Source: Halanaerobiales bacterium (GTDB taxonomy: Bacteria > Bacillota_F > Halanaerobiia > Halanaerobiales > DTU029). Taken from it: 13,393 nt of DNA. Positions 6,856 to 13,393 of the stretch are shown in pieces. The notes beneath the pieces were generated by a model. The model saw nothing but the letters and a program-made list of their open reading frames with translations. It ran no database searches and was not told the DNA's origin. The translations under genes were made by a program, and so were the position numbers. Each line of letters starts with the position of its first letter. Within the stretch, counting starts at the first letter, position 1. The stretch spans positions 1 to 13,393 of the forward strand of contig JADQBV010000096.1 in assembly GCA_016278415.1 (NCBI GenBank), given 5' to 3'.

Positions 6856-8391
6856 ATGATATTAAAAAAGGAATTTTTTAAACATTATATTGATAATTTT
6901 AATAAATATGATCAGGAATTAACAGAACAATATATAAATAATGAAATGTCCTGGAATTGGCTGGAAGAGAATATACCATTTTTTGAATGTCCAGATCAGA
7001 AAATGGAGGAGATATACTATTTTCGTTGGTGGACCTATCGGAAACATATTAAAAGTACAAAGGAAGGTTTTATTATTACAGAGTTTCTCCCTGAAGTACC
7101 TTGGTCGGGAGAGTATAATGCAATAACCTGTTCTATTGGACATCATTCATATGAGGGGCGATGGCTTCATGACCACAAATATCTCCATGATTATTTTCTT
7201 TTTTGGCTAAGGGGTAGTGGGAATCCTCATTTGTATAGTACCTGGTTAGCTGATTCCATTCTAAAGACTTTGATGATCTCAGATGATTATGAACTAGCTG
7301 ATATCTTATTAGAAGACTTAGTAAATAATTATTATTCATGGGAAAAATCAAATTTACACGCCAGTGGTCTTTTTTGGTCTATTGACGACAGGGACGCAAT
7401 GGAATATTCTATTAGTGGGAATGGCATACGTCCGACACTAAATTCTTATATGTATGCTGATGCCAAAGCGATATCTTGTATTGCAAGAAAAATTGCTAAT
7501 GAGCAGATTGCCGAAATATTTGATAAGAAGGCCGATAGTTTAAAGGATTTAGTTCAAAAATATCTTTGGGACCCAGCAGATAATTTTTTTAAGGTTTTTC
7601 CCTTAAGTACAAAATCAGATTCAATAGAAAATTGGTCATTTGATAGTATTCAAAAGGATAATAATGTGCGAGAATTAATAGGCTTCATACCATGGTATTT
7701 TAACCTTCCTTCTGCAGGTTACGAAGTCGCCTGGCAGCAATTAATGGATTCAGATGGTTTTTATGCACCATATGGGCCTACAACTGCTGAACAAAGACAT
7801 TTTCGTTTTATGTTTGAAAATGCCCATGAATGTTTATGGAATGGACCTTCCTGGCCATATGCTACTTCTCAGACACTTGTAGGACTGGCGAATCTATTAA
7901 ATAATTATCAACAGAGTTATATTAATAGAGAACATTATTTCAAGCTCTTAAAAAATTATACATGCTCACATTATTTAGCTGAAGCAGGTGATAAGGTAGT
8001 TCCCTGGATTGACGAAAACTTAGATCCATATAGTGGTGATTGGACATCAAGATCAATATTAAAGGAAATGGGGTGGCCTATCGATAAAGGTGGTCTTGAA
8101 CGTGGTAAAGATTATAACCATTCAAGCTATTGTGATCTTATTATAAGTGGATTGCTAGGATTACGGCCTAGGAATGACGAGATTATTGAAATTAATCCAC
8201 TTGTTCCTGAAAATAAATGGGATTATTTTTGTCTAGATGATATTCATTATCATACAAGGAAAATATCAATAATTTATGATCGTACTGGTAAATATTATAA
8301 TATGGGTAAAGGTCTTCAATTGTTTGTCAATAACGAGAAAGTTGCACAGAGGGATAATATAGGAAAAATTACTGTAGATTTAGACTGTTAA
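6856..8391 (+). CDS. (alpha/alpha)6-barrel glycoside hydrolase, MGH1/GH63-like
   Basis: Starting at the ATG at 6856, with GGAGG (6844-6848) 7 nt before it, the protein has 511 residues; the in-frame GTG at 6805 is a less likely start. No signal peptide is present, so it acts in the cytoplasm. Recognisable blocks are YYFRWWTYRKHI (54-65), GHHSYEGRWLHD (95-106), GLFWSIDDRDAMEYSISGNG (171-190), RPTLNSYMYADA (192-203), GFYAPYGPTTAEQRH (301-315), HECLWNGPSWPYATSQT (324-340), WIDENLDPYSGDW (384-396), and GKDYNHSSYCDLIISGLLGLRP (417-438). By analogy with GH63-clan enzymes, an acid in DDRD (177-180) and Glu387 in the ENLD motif are candidate catalytic acid and base. The C-terminal 70 residues look like a small beta-rich tail. 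It is the last gene of the importer operon. Confidence 0.86.
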   Translation: MILKKEFFKHYIDNFNKYDQELTEQYINNEMSWNWLEENIPFFECPDQKMEEIYYFRWWTYRKHIKSTKEGFIITEFLPEVPWSGEYNAITCSIGHHSYEGRWLHDHKYLHDYFLFWLRGSGNPHLYSTWLADSILKTLMISDDYELADILLEDLVNNYYSWEKSNLHASGLFWSIDDRDAMEYSISGNGIRPTLNSYMYADAKAISCIARKIANEQIAEIFDKKADSLKDLVQKYLWDPADNFFKVFPLSTKSDSIENWSFDSIQKDNNVRELIGFIPWYFNLPSAGYEVAWQQLMDSDGFYAPYGPTTAEQRHFRFMFENAHECLWNGPSWPYATSQTLVGLANLLNNYQQSYINREHYFKLLKNYTCSHYLAEAGDKVVPWIDENLDPYSGDWTSRSILKEMGWPIDKGGLERGKDYNHSSYCDLIISGLLGLRPRNDEIIEINPLVPENKWDYFCLDDIHYHTRKISIIYDRTGKYYNMGKGLQLFVNNEKVAQRDNIGKITVDLDC

Positions 8392-8514
8392 ATTGAAATT
8401 AATAGATGATTATAATATTGGTAAATATTCTTCTATTGATAAGATTTAGGATTTATGATTATTTTAATAATTTGACAGCTACGACAGCTAAATTAGATGA
8501 TATAGAATAATACT

Positions 8515-8556
8515 GGATTAGAAGTTGGATTAAAAACCAGCTTCTAATCCTTGCTA
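8515..8556 (+). terminator. Terminator hairpin of the transport/glycosidase operon
   Basis: GGATTAGAAGTTGG (8515-8528) pairs fully, with one U-G pair, with CCAGCTTCTAATCC (8537-8550) around an 8-nt A-rich loop. The 14-bp stem lies about 125 bp after the last stop codon. The following TTGCTATATT is a poor T tract, so release may be incomplete or may rely on the long stem. Confidence 0.7.
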
Positions 8557-8642
8557 TATTAGGCTTAATGGGGTTAGAAGAGATTAAATTAAAAGTATGG
8601 AGTATAAGTCCTGTAAAAGTGCCGATGAGATTTGGCTATCTT

Positions 8643-8690
8643 ACCACTGCAAAAATGATATAATACTTAACTTTTGTTGTGGTTTTTTTT
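8643..8690 (+). terminator. Second T-tailed hairpin (backup terminator) with an embedded extended -10
   Basis: ACCACTGCAAAA (8643-8654) pairs with TTTTGTTGTGGT (8672-8683) with one mismatch and one G-U, followed by a T run to 8690. The 17-nt loop contains TGATATAAT (8656-8664), a perfect extended -10 box. Reading it as a backup terminator is simplest; the promoter reading lacks a -35 box and a downstream gene. Confidence 0.45.
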
Positions 8691-8965
8691 ATGAATTATA
8701 ATAATTAACTCATGGTTATCATATATTTAGCTGGTACGGAAACGTTGGGGGCCTAACACCATTATTAGATAAGGAGGGGAAAACAGCATCAGATAAATGA
8801 CAATCTTCATTTACTAAATGCTTATCTGGAATAAACAGAAGGCGAGATTATGCTTTTTATCTGTTTTAGGAAGTGATTTCTTTATTTTTGTGATAGAATC
8901 ATTTTGGGATCTCCTTTTTTTGATTTGTTTTCTCATAAAAACATTTTATCAGAAAATGAAGGATG

Positions 8966-8995
8966 ATCCCACTTTTTTTGCAAAAAAAGTGGGAT
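8966..8995. repeat. Perfect 30-bp palindrome (possible bidirectional terminator)
   Basis: ATCCCACTTTTTTTG (8966-8980) is followed directly by its exact reverse complement (8981-8995). The CCCAC/GTGGG base with an A/T upper stem would fold on both strands. It lies 63 bp beyond the AraC stop codon, where a terminator for that minus-strand gene is expected, but the flanking T tracts are weak. It could instead be one end of an eroded mobile element. Confidence 0.6.
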
Positions 8996-9057
8996 TAATT
9001 TTATGGTGTTAGAGTTGACATTTCGGGACTATACATTTTTAGTTGCCGAATTCAAGT

Positions 9058-9936
9058 TTAACCCTTCTTAATCTTTCGATATTTTGTAGGAGAGATACTC
9101 ATTTTTTTCTTGAATATGCGTGAAAAATAATAGGAATCGCTATAACCTAATTTGCCGGCAATTTCTTTTATATTATTATCTGTAAGATCCAAATAGCGGC
9201 ACGCTTGCTGAATCTTTAAATTAATTAAATAATCTATAGGACTATGTCCTGTTTTTTGACGAAATATTAGTGTTAATTGACTTTTAGATAAATTATTTAT
9301 CTCAGCTAATTCTGATAAAGATAGATTTTGACTTAGGTTTTCTTTCATATACATAATCGTATTATTTATTTGGCTAGCTTGTCGATCTGCAACTATGTCT
9401 TTATTATTAAAATATAAGAAAATAGACAGTAAATGAACAAAACACTGGTAGGAGTATAATACATTATCTTCAGTATAACCCTTTTCCAAAGTATCAAAAA
9501 TGGACGCAAAAAGACTTCTTACTAAGGGGATTTTATTGATAGGTACCATTGAAACATCACTTGTCTTATTATCATAATAAGACCTGGCTTTATTGCCGTT
9601 AAAATGAGCCCAGTAGATACTCCAAGGATTATTTTCATTAGCACCGTAGATATGTGGTGTATTAGCTGGAATAAAGAGTAAAGAGTTTTCTCTTATGATT
9701 TTATTTTTATTATCTATCTCTGCAAACCCATTTCCCTTAACACAGTAAATCAAGATGTGTTGACTGCACCCTTGATCTCGCTCCCTATAATGATATTGTG
9801 CATCGGGAAAATATCCGATGTCTGTTATCATTAAGTCTTCGCCAAGAGGATGTTTTCTTGTTTTTTTAGCAATTACTCTTGGTATAACAAATAGTTTTTG
9901 GTTTTTAAATCCTTCTTTTCTTTTTATATTCTTCAT
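9058..9936 (-). CDS. AraC/XylS-family transcriptional regulator with N-terminal cupin domain
   Basis: A 292-residue regulator. Residues about 35-115 form the sugar-binding cupin (ITDIGYFPDAQYHYRERDQG, then ILIYCVKGNGFAEI, FIPANTPHIYGA and WSIYWAHFNG). Residues about 190-290 hold two helix-turn-helix motifs: NLSLSELAEINNLSKSQLT (204-222) and NIKEIAGKLGYSDSYYFSR (255-273), followed by the family's SPTKYRK ending. It is divergent from the DUF5107-TPR gene and probably activates it on binding a sugar. The ATG at 9936 has no Shine-Dalgarno sequence, while a promoter places the transcript start close to it. The N-terminal MKNIKRKEGFKNQKLFVIPR matches the natural start in this kind of regulator, so the ATG is likely right. 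Confidence 0.93.
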   Translation of the reverse strand: MKNIKRKEGFKNQKLFVIPRVIAKKTRKHPLGEDLMITDIGYFPDAQYHYRERDQGCSQHILIYCVKGNGFAEIDNKNKIIRENSLLFIPANTPHIYGANENNPWSIYWAHFNGNKARSYYDNKTSDVSMVPINKIPLVRSLFASIFDTLEKGYTEDNVLYSYQCFVHLLSIFLYFNNKDIVADRQASQINNTIMYMKENLSQNLSLSELAEINNLSKSQLTLIFRQKTGHSPIDYLINLKIQQACRYLDLTDNNIKEIAGKLGYSDSYYFSRIFKKKMSISPTKYRKIKKG

Positions 9937-9943
9937 GTTTTAA

Positions 9944-9972
9944 ATTGTATTATATATATTTGTAATTGTCAA
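9944..9972 (-). promoter_or_regulatory. Promoter of the AraC-family regulator
   Basis: On the minus strand TTGACA (9972-9967), 17 bp, TACAAT (9949-9944) is a near-consensus promoter. Transcription would begin about 7 bp on, essentially at the ATG (9936), predicting a leaderless or nearly leaderless message. TATAAT at 9954-9949 is an alternative -10 but has no -35 at a normal distance. Confidence 0.6.
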
Positions 9973-9979
9973 TATATAA

Positions 9980-10042
9980 TAATATAGTCCATTTATTTAA
10001 ATATAATATCCATTGTATTATATTTACATTTCATATATATTT
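9980..10042 (+). promoter_or_regulatory. Three 21-bp-spaced direct repeats, likely AraC-type binding sites
   Basis: TCCATT occurs at 9988-9993 and 10009-10014, and TTCATA at 10030-10035: three matching positions exactly 21 bp (two helical turns) apart. The surrounding 21-mers (9980-10000, 10001-10021, 10022-10042) share TA at positions 4-5, T at 9 and CAT at 11-13. AraC-family proteins bind direct repeats on one DNA face with 21-bp periodicity. The sites lie between the regulator and the gene at 10144, about 100-160 bp before its start, where an activator would act. The AT bias weakens the third copy. No strong -35 box is visible for the 10144 gene, which fits activator dependence. Confidence 0.6.
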
Positions 10043-10143
10043 AAAATAAGATATGGAAAAGTATGAGTATTTAATATTTAACAACAGGGTGATTAAAACA
10101 TTATATTTTTGAAGGCTTAATAAAAATAAAAGGAGTGATAAAG

Positions 10144-13100
10144 ATGAGTAAAGAACTATTTGTAGAGTTAAAGGAGGAAATAGTTGAAATACCGACATAT
10201 CCTGTTGGCGAGCCAGATAAGAATCCTATGTTTCTGGAGAAGCGTGTTTACCAGGGTAGTTCGGGTAAGGTGTATCCTTTACCTTTTACTGATAAAATTT
10301 ATGATGAAAAGGTTAATAAAAATTATAAGGTAATAAGCTTGGAAAATAAATATTTAAAGATAGAGATATTACCAGAGTTAGGTGGTAGAATTCAGAGGGC
10401 TTATGATAAGACTAATGCTTATGATTTTGTTTATTATAATCAGGTTATAAAACCGGCTTTAGTTGGCCTGACAGGCCCTTGGATATCAGGAGGTATTGAA
10501 TTTAACTGGCCACAACATCATAGACCAAGGACATATTCACCAATTGAGTATTATTTTGAAGAAAATAATGATGGGAGTAAAACAGTCTGGGTGAGTGAAA
10601 TAGACAGGATGTATGGTACAAAGGGGATGGCCGGATTTACACTATATCCTGACAAGGCCTATCTAGAGATTAAAGGACAATTGTACAATAGGACATCAAC
10701 CCCACAAACTTTCCTCTGGTGGGCTAATCCAGCAGTTGCAGTAAATGAAAACTATAAATCTGTTTTTCCACCAGATGTAAATGCAGTATTTGATCATGGT
10801 AAAAGGGATGTTTCTGAATTTCCTATAGCTAAGAGTGAATATTATAAGGTAGATTACTCAGCTGGGGTAGATATATCAATGTATAAAAATATCCCTGTAC
10901 CAACCTCTTACATGGCTTATCATTCTGATTATGATTTTGTTGGTGGTTATGATTATGGTAAAGAAGCAGGGATACTACATGTAGCCGACCACCATATATC
11001 ACCTGGAAAGAAACAATGGACCTGGGGAAATGGTGATTTTGGGCAGGCCTGGTATAGAAATTTAACTGATGAGGATGGACCTTATATCGAATTAATGACC
11101 GGTGTTTATACAGATAATCAGCCAGATTTCACCTGGCTTAAGCCTTATGAAGAAAAAACCTTTAAACAATACTTTATGCCTTATAAAAAAGTGGGTGAAG
11201 TTAAAAACGCTAATATTGATATTATGGTAAATCTGGAGTTTAAAGGAGAAAAGGCCTGTGTCTATGTTTATACTACATCTGATTTTAATAATTTAAAGGT
11301 GGTTTTGAAAACAGCCGAGAAAAAATATCTGGAGGAAATAATTAATATAGCACCTGAAAGTGCATATTTTAAAAGGATAGAGATAGATAGTAATGTCTTA
11401 GAAAGTGAATATAAGTTAGAGGTTTTATCAAAAAGTAATAAAATATTAATTTCATACCAAGCAGAAGGAGAGAAGAACCTAGAAATACCAGAACCAGCTC
11501 AAGCTGCAGCTGAACCTAAAGATATTGAAACAAACGAGGAGTTGTATTTGACCGGTTTGCATTTGGAACAATATAGGCATGCCACATATGATCCTGACAA
11601 TTATTACCTAGAGGGATTGAAAAGGGACCCTGGTGATATCAGAATTAACAATGCCTATGGTAGATTACTGTACCAAAGGGGATTATTTGAGGAAAGCGAG
11701 GAATATTTCAGGAAGGCAATTGAGAGATTGACCTGGAAGAATCCTAATCCTTATAATAGTGAACCATATTATAATCTAGGCCTCGTTCTGGATATACAGG
11801 GGAAAGAAAATGAAGCATTTGATGCCTTTTATAAATCTGTCTGGTCTGGAGAATGGCAGGAAAGCAGCTATTACATGTTAGCATTAATAGCCAGCAGAAG
11901 AGGTGATTATCAGGAAGCACTGGAGTATATAGATAAGTCAATTGTTAAGAACTATCATAATACTAAAGCACGTAATATAAAGGCTGTTCTTTTGAGGCGC
12001 TTGGGAAAACTGGATAATGCAGAAGAATTATCAAAAGAAACAATAGAAATTGATAAGTTAGACTTTCTTTCTCGTAATGAGCTCTATTATTTGTATCAAT
12101 TAAGAGAACAGCAAGAACTTTCCAGTCAGTTTAAAGAAGAACTTAGTAAAATAATGAGGGATAGTTACCATAATTATCTGGAGGCTGCTTTAGATTACGC
12201 TAGTGCTGGTTTTTATAGAGAAGCTATTGAGCTGTTAGAAAGGTATATAGATCTTTTAGATGGTGTAAATGTATATCCATTGGTTTATTATTACCTGGCT
12301 TACTATTATCTACAGGAAAGTAAAAAAGAAAAAGCCCTTAATCTATTCAAGAAAGGGGAGAATGCAGATCCATCATATTGTTTCCCAAATAGACTCTCTA
12401 CAATCCCGATATTAGAAAAAGCTATGGAGATGAATCCAGAAGATTCTAAAGCGCTTTATTATCTAGCTAACCTATACTATGATAAAAAGCAGTATAATAA
12501 GGCAATTGCTTTATGGGAAAAATCTTCGAAATTAAACGAAAAATTTTCTACAGTTTTCAGGAATATGGCTTTAGCTTATTATAATAAATATAAGCAGAGA
12601 GAAAAAGCCCGCAAAACTCTGGAAAAGGCTTTTGAACTGGATAAAAAAGATGCTAGGGTTGTCTTTGAATTGGATCAATTATACAAAAACATCAATATAA
12701 GTTATCGGGAAAGATTAGACTTTCTAGAAAAATATAAAGAGTTACTTAATGATAGAGATGACCTTTATATTGAGTATGTTACTTTATATAATAACCTTGG
12801 TCACTATGAAAAAGCACTGGACCTGTTAATGGAAAGAAACTTCCATCCCTGGGAGGGTGGAGAAGGGAAAGTAACTACCCAGTATGTAGTTTCATGTCGG
12901 GAAATTGCCAGAGAAGCTATTAATTCTTCTGATTATGACAGGGCTATTAGTATGTTGGAGAGGGCAAAAACTTATCCAGAAAATCTAGGTGAGGGTAAAT
13001 TGCCTATTGCTTTTGATAATGATTTAGATTATTTACTGGGATCTGCCTATCAAAAGTTAAGTGAAGAAAATAAGACCAATAAATTTTTTGATAAAGCATC

Positions 13101-13393
13101 AGTTGGAATTGATGCACCTGGTAGTATGATGTTTTATAATGATCAACCAGCTGACTTAATGTATTATCAGGGGATGGCCCTTAAACAGCGGGGTAAAATT
13201 GATTTAGCCGAGGATAAATTTAAGCAACTTTATTCTTATGGGGAAAAACATCTTGGTGATGATGTTAAGATTGATTATTTCGCAGTATCATTGCCAGATT
13301 TCCTTGTTTTTGATGTAGACTTAAATAAAAAAAATAAGATTCATTGTCATTATTTGATGGGATTAGGATTAATGGGTTTAGGAGATTACAAAG
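10144..13393 (+). CDS. DUF5107 protein with a long C-terminal TPR array (3' end beyond window)
   Basis: The frame is open from ATG 10144 (AGGAG at 10131-10135, 8 nt upstream) to the window end: 1083 codons, no stop. There is no signal peptide. Residues about 40-345 match DUF5107, a galactose-mutarotase-like beta-sandwich. Landmarks are ILPELGGRI (E78, G80-G81-R82), GPWISGGIEFNWPQHHRP (111-128), FLWWANPAVAVNE, FPPDVNAVFDHGKRDVSEFP, GDFGQAWYRN (297-306) and PYIELMTGVY (E316). After a linker (about 345-490), TPR-like helical pairs run from about residue 495 to the edge (RLLYQRGLFEESEEYFRKAI; YYNLGLVLDIQGKENEAFDA; RRGDYQEALEYIDKSI; LANLYYDKKQYNKAIALWEK). NFHPWEGGEGKVTTQYV (899-915) is a hallmark of this family. 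The TPRs suggest a partner protein or a long binding groove. The biochemical role is not established here. Confidence 0.88.
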   Translation, partial: MSKELFVELKEEIVEIPTYPVGEPDKNPMFLEKRVYQGSSGKVYPLPFTDKIYDEKVNKNYKVISLENKYLKIEILPELGGRIQRAYDKTNAYDFVYYNQVIKPALVGLTGPWISGGIEFNWPQHHRPRTYSPIEYYFEENNDGSKTVWVSEIDRMYGTKGMAGFTLYPDKAYLEIKGQLYNRTSTPQTFLWWANPAVAVNENYKSVFPPDVNAVFDHGKRDVSEFPIAKSEYYKVDYSAGVDISMYKNIPVPTSYMAYHSDYDFVGGYDYGKEAGILHVADHHISPGKKQWTWGNGDFGQAWYRNLTDEDGPYIELMTGVYTDNQPDFTWLKPYEEKTFKQYFMPYKKVGEVKNANIDIMVNLEFKGEKACVYVYTTSDFNNLKVVLKTAEKKYLEEIINIAPESAYFKRIEIDSNVLESEYKLEVLSKSNKILISYQAEGEKNLEIPEPAQAAAEPKDIETNEELYLTGLHLEQYRHATYDPDNYYLEGLKRDPGDIRINNAYGRLLYQRGLFEESEEYFRKAIERLTWKNPNPYNSEPYYNLGLVLDIQGKENEAFDAFYKSVWSGEWQESSYYMLALIASRRGDYQEALEYIDKSIVKNYHNTKARNIKAVLLRRLGKLDNAEELSKETIEIDKLDFLSRNELYYLYQLREQQELSSQFKEELSKIMRDSYHNYLEAALDYASAGFYREAIELLERYIDLLDGVNVYPLVYYYLAYYYLQESKKEKALNLFKKGENADPSYCFPNRLSTIPILEKAMEMNPEDSKALYYLANLYYDKKQYNKAIALWEKSSKLNEKFSTVFRNMALAYYNKYKQREKARKTLEKAFELDKKDARVVFELDQLYKNINISYRERLDFLEKYKELLNDRDDLYIEYVTLYNNLGHYEKALDLLMERNFHPWEGGEGKVTTQYVVSCREIAREAINSSDYDRAISMLERAKTYPENLGEGKLPIAFDNDLDYLLGSAYQKLSEENKTNKFFDKASVGIDAPGSMMFYNDQPADLMYYQGMALKQRGKIDLAEDKFKQLYSYGEKHLGDDVKIDYFAVSLPDFLVFDVDLNKKNKIHCHYLMGLGLMGLGDYK

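Larger units (their letters stand above)
8392..9057. other. Gene-free 666-bp region rich in inverted repeats
   Basis: No convincing gene is seen between the barrel hydrolase and the AraC regulator. The only + frame of note, 8818-9012 (64 codons), has no ribosome binding site, is low-complexity hydrophobic and overlaps a perfect palindrome, so I do not call it. The region holds the operon terminator (8515-8550), a second T-tailed hairpin (8643-8690) and the palindrome at 8966-8995. The tracts around 8590-8650, 8735-8790 and 9013-9056 have a less AT-biased, ordered look and may be eroded mobile-element sequence, but I recognise no transposase or terminal repeats. Confidence 0.6.

Noticed and set aside
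8735..8790. Possible riboswitch or structured RNA (GGAAACGTTGGGGGCC tract)
   Set aside because: GC-richer than its surroundings, but no known riboswitch core can be built and no gene follows on that strand.
8818..9012. 64-codon + strand open frame in the gap after the barrel hydrolase
   Set aside because: No ribosome binding site, low-complexity hydrophobic composition, and its 3' part is the perfect palindrome. No resemblance to a known small protein.
9013..9056. Possible insertion-sequence end (tract with TTTCGGGACTATAC)
   Set aside because: It looked like an IS terminus, but I found no inverted partner, target duplication or transposase in the window.
11744..11941. Minus-strand 65-codon frame inside the DUF5107-TPR gene
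   Set aside because: Shadow of the large + strand coding frame, which is unbroken and matches a known family.
1..13393. CRISPR arrays, tRNA or rRNA genes, phage genes
   Set aside because: No regularly spaced repeats with unique spacers, no cloverleaf or rRNA-like segments and no phage structural genes were seen.

Overview
The window looks like a chromosomal segment of an AT-rich, low-GC Bacillota (Firmicutes) bacterium. Strong AAGGGGG/GGAGG ribosome binding sites, TTGACA/TATAAT-type promoters and AT-rich codon use support this. The solute-binding protein carries a cleavable Sec signal without a lipobox, unusual for a monoderm Firmicute. Together with the protein styles, this makes a diderm, anaerobic Halanaerobiales-like host plausible. 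That placement is an inference.

Layout. (1) 1-1002 is a decayed region: group II intron RNA, a reverse transcriptase/maturase remnant with three in-frame stops, and the C-terminal tail of a GH63/mannosylglycerate-hydrolase-like gene joined directly to the broken intron. A strong terminator (1066-1107) follows. (2) 1192-8550 is a sugar-utilisation locus on the + strand: a LacI-type regulator with its own promoter and operator, a CUT1 ABC importer (binding protein plus two permeases, no ATPase), a five-bladed beta-propeller glycosidase-like protein and an (alpha/alpha)6-barrel glycoside hydrolase, closed by a 14-bp-stem hairpin. (3) 8392-9057 holds no convincing gene but contains several strong inverted repeats. 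(4) An AraC-type regulator (minus strand) is divergent from a very large DUF5107-TPR protein that runs off the right edge. The space between them holds three 21-bp-spaced direct repeats that look like AraC-type sites.

How it may work together: an oligosaccharide or glycoside is captured outside the membrane and imported by the permeases, powered by an ATPase encoded elsewhere (MsmX-like sharing). It is then cleaved in the cytoplasm by the two enzymes, neither of which has a signal peptide. LacI and AraC regulators control the two arms. The DUF5107-TPR protein has a mutarotase-like beta-sandwich fused to a long TPR array and is probably a carbohydrate-active or carbohydrate-sensing partner. 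The substrate cannot be read from sequence. The GH63-type relic and the MGH1-like barrel make glucosyl-/mannosyl-glycerate-type solutes or an unusual alpha-glycoside one testable possibility.
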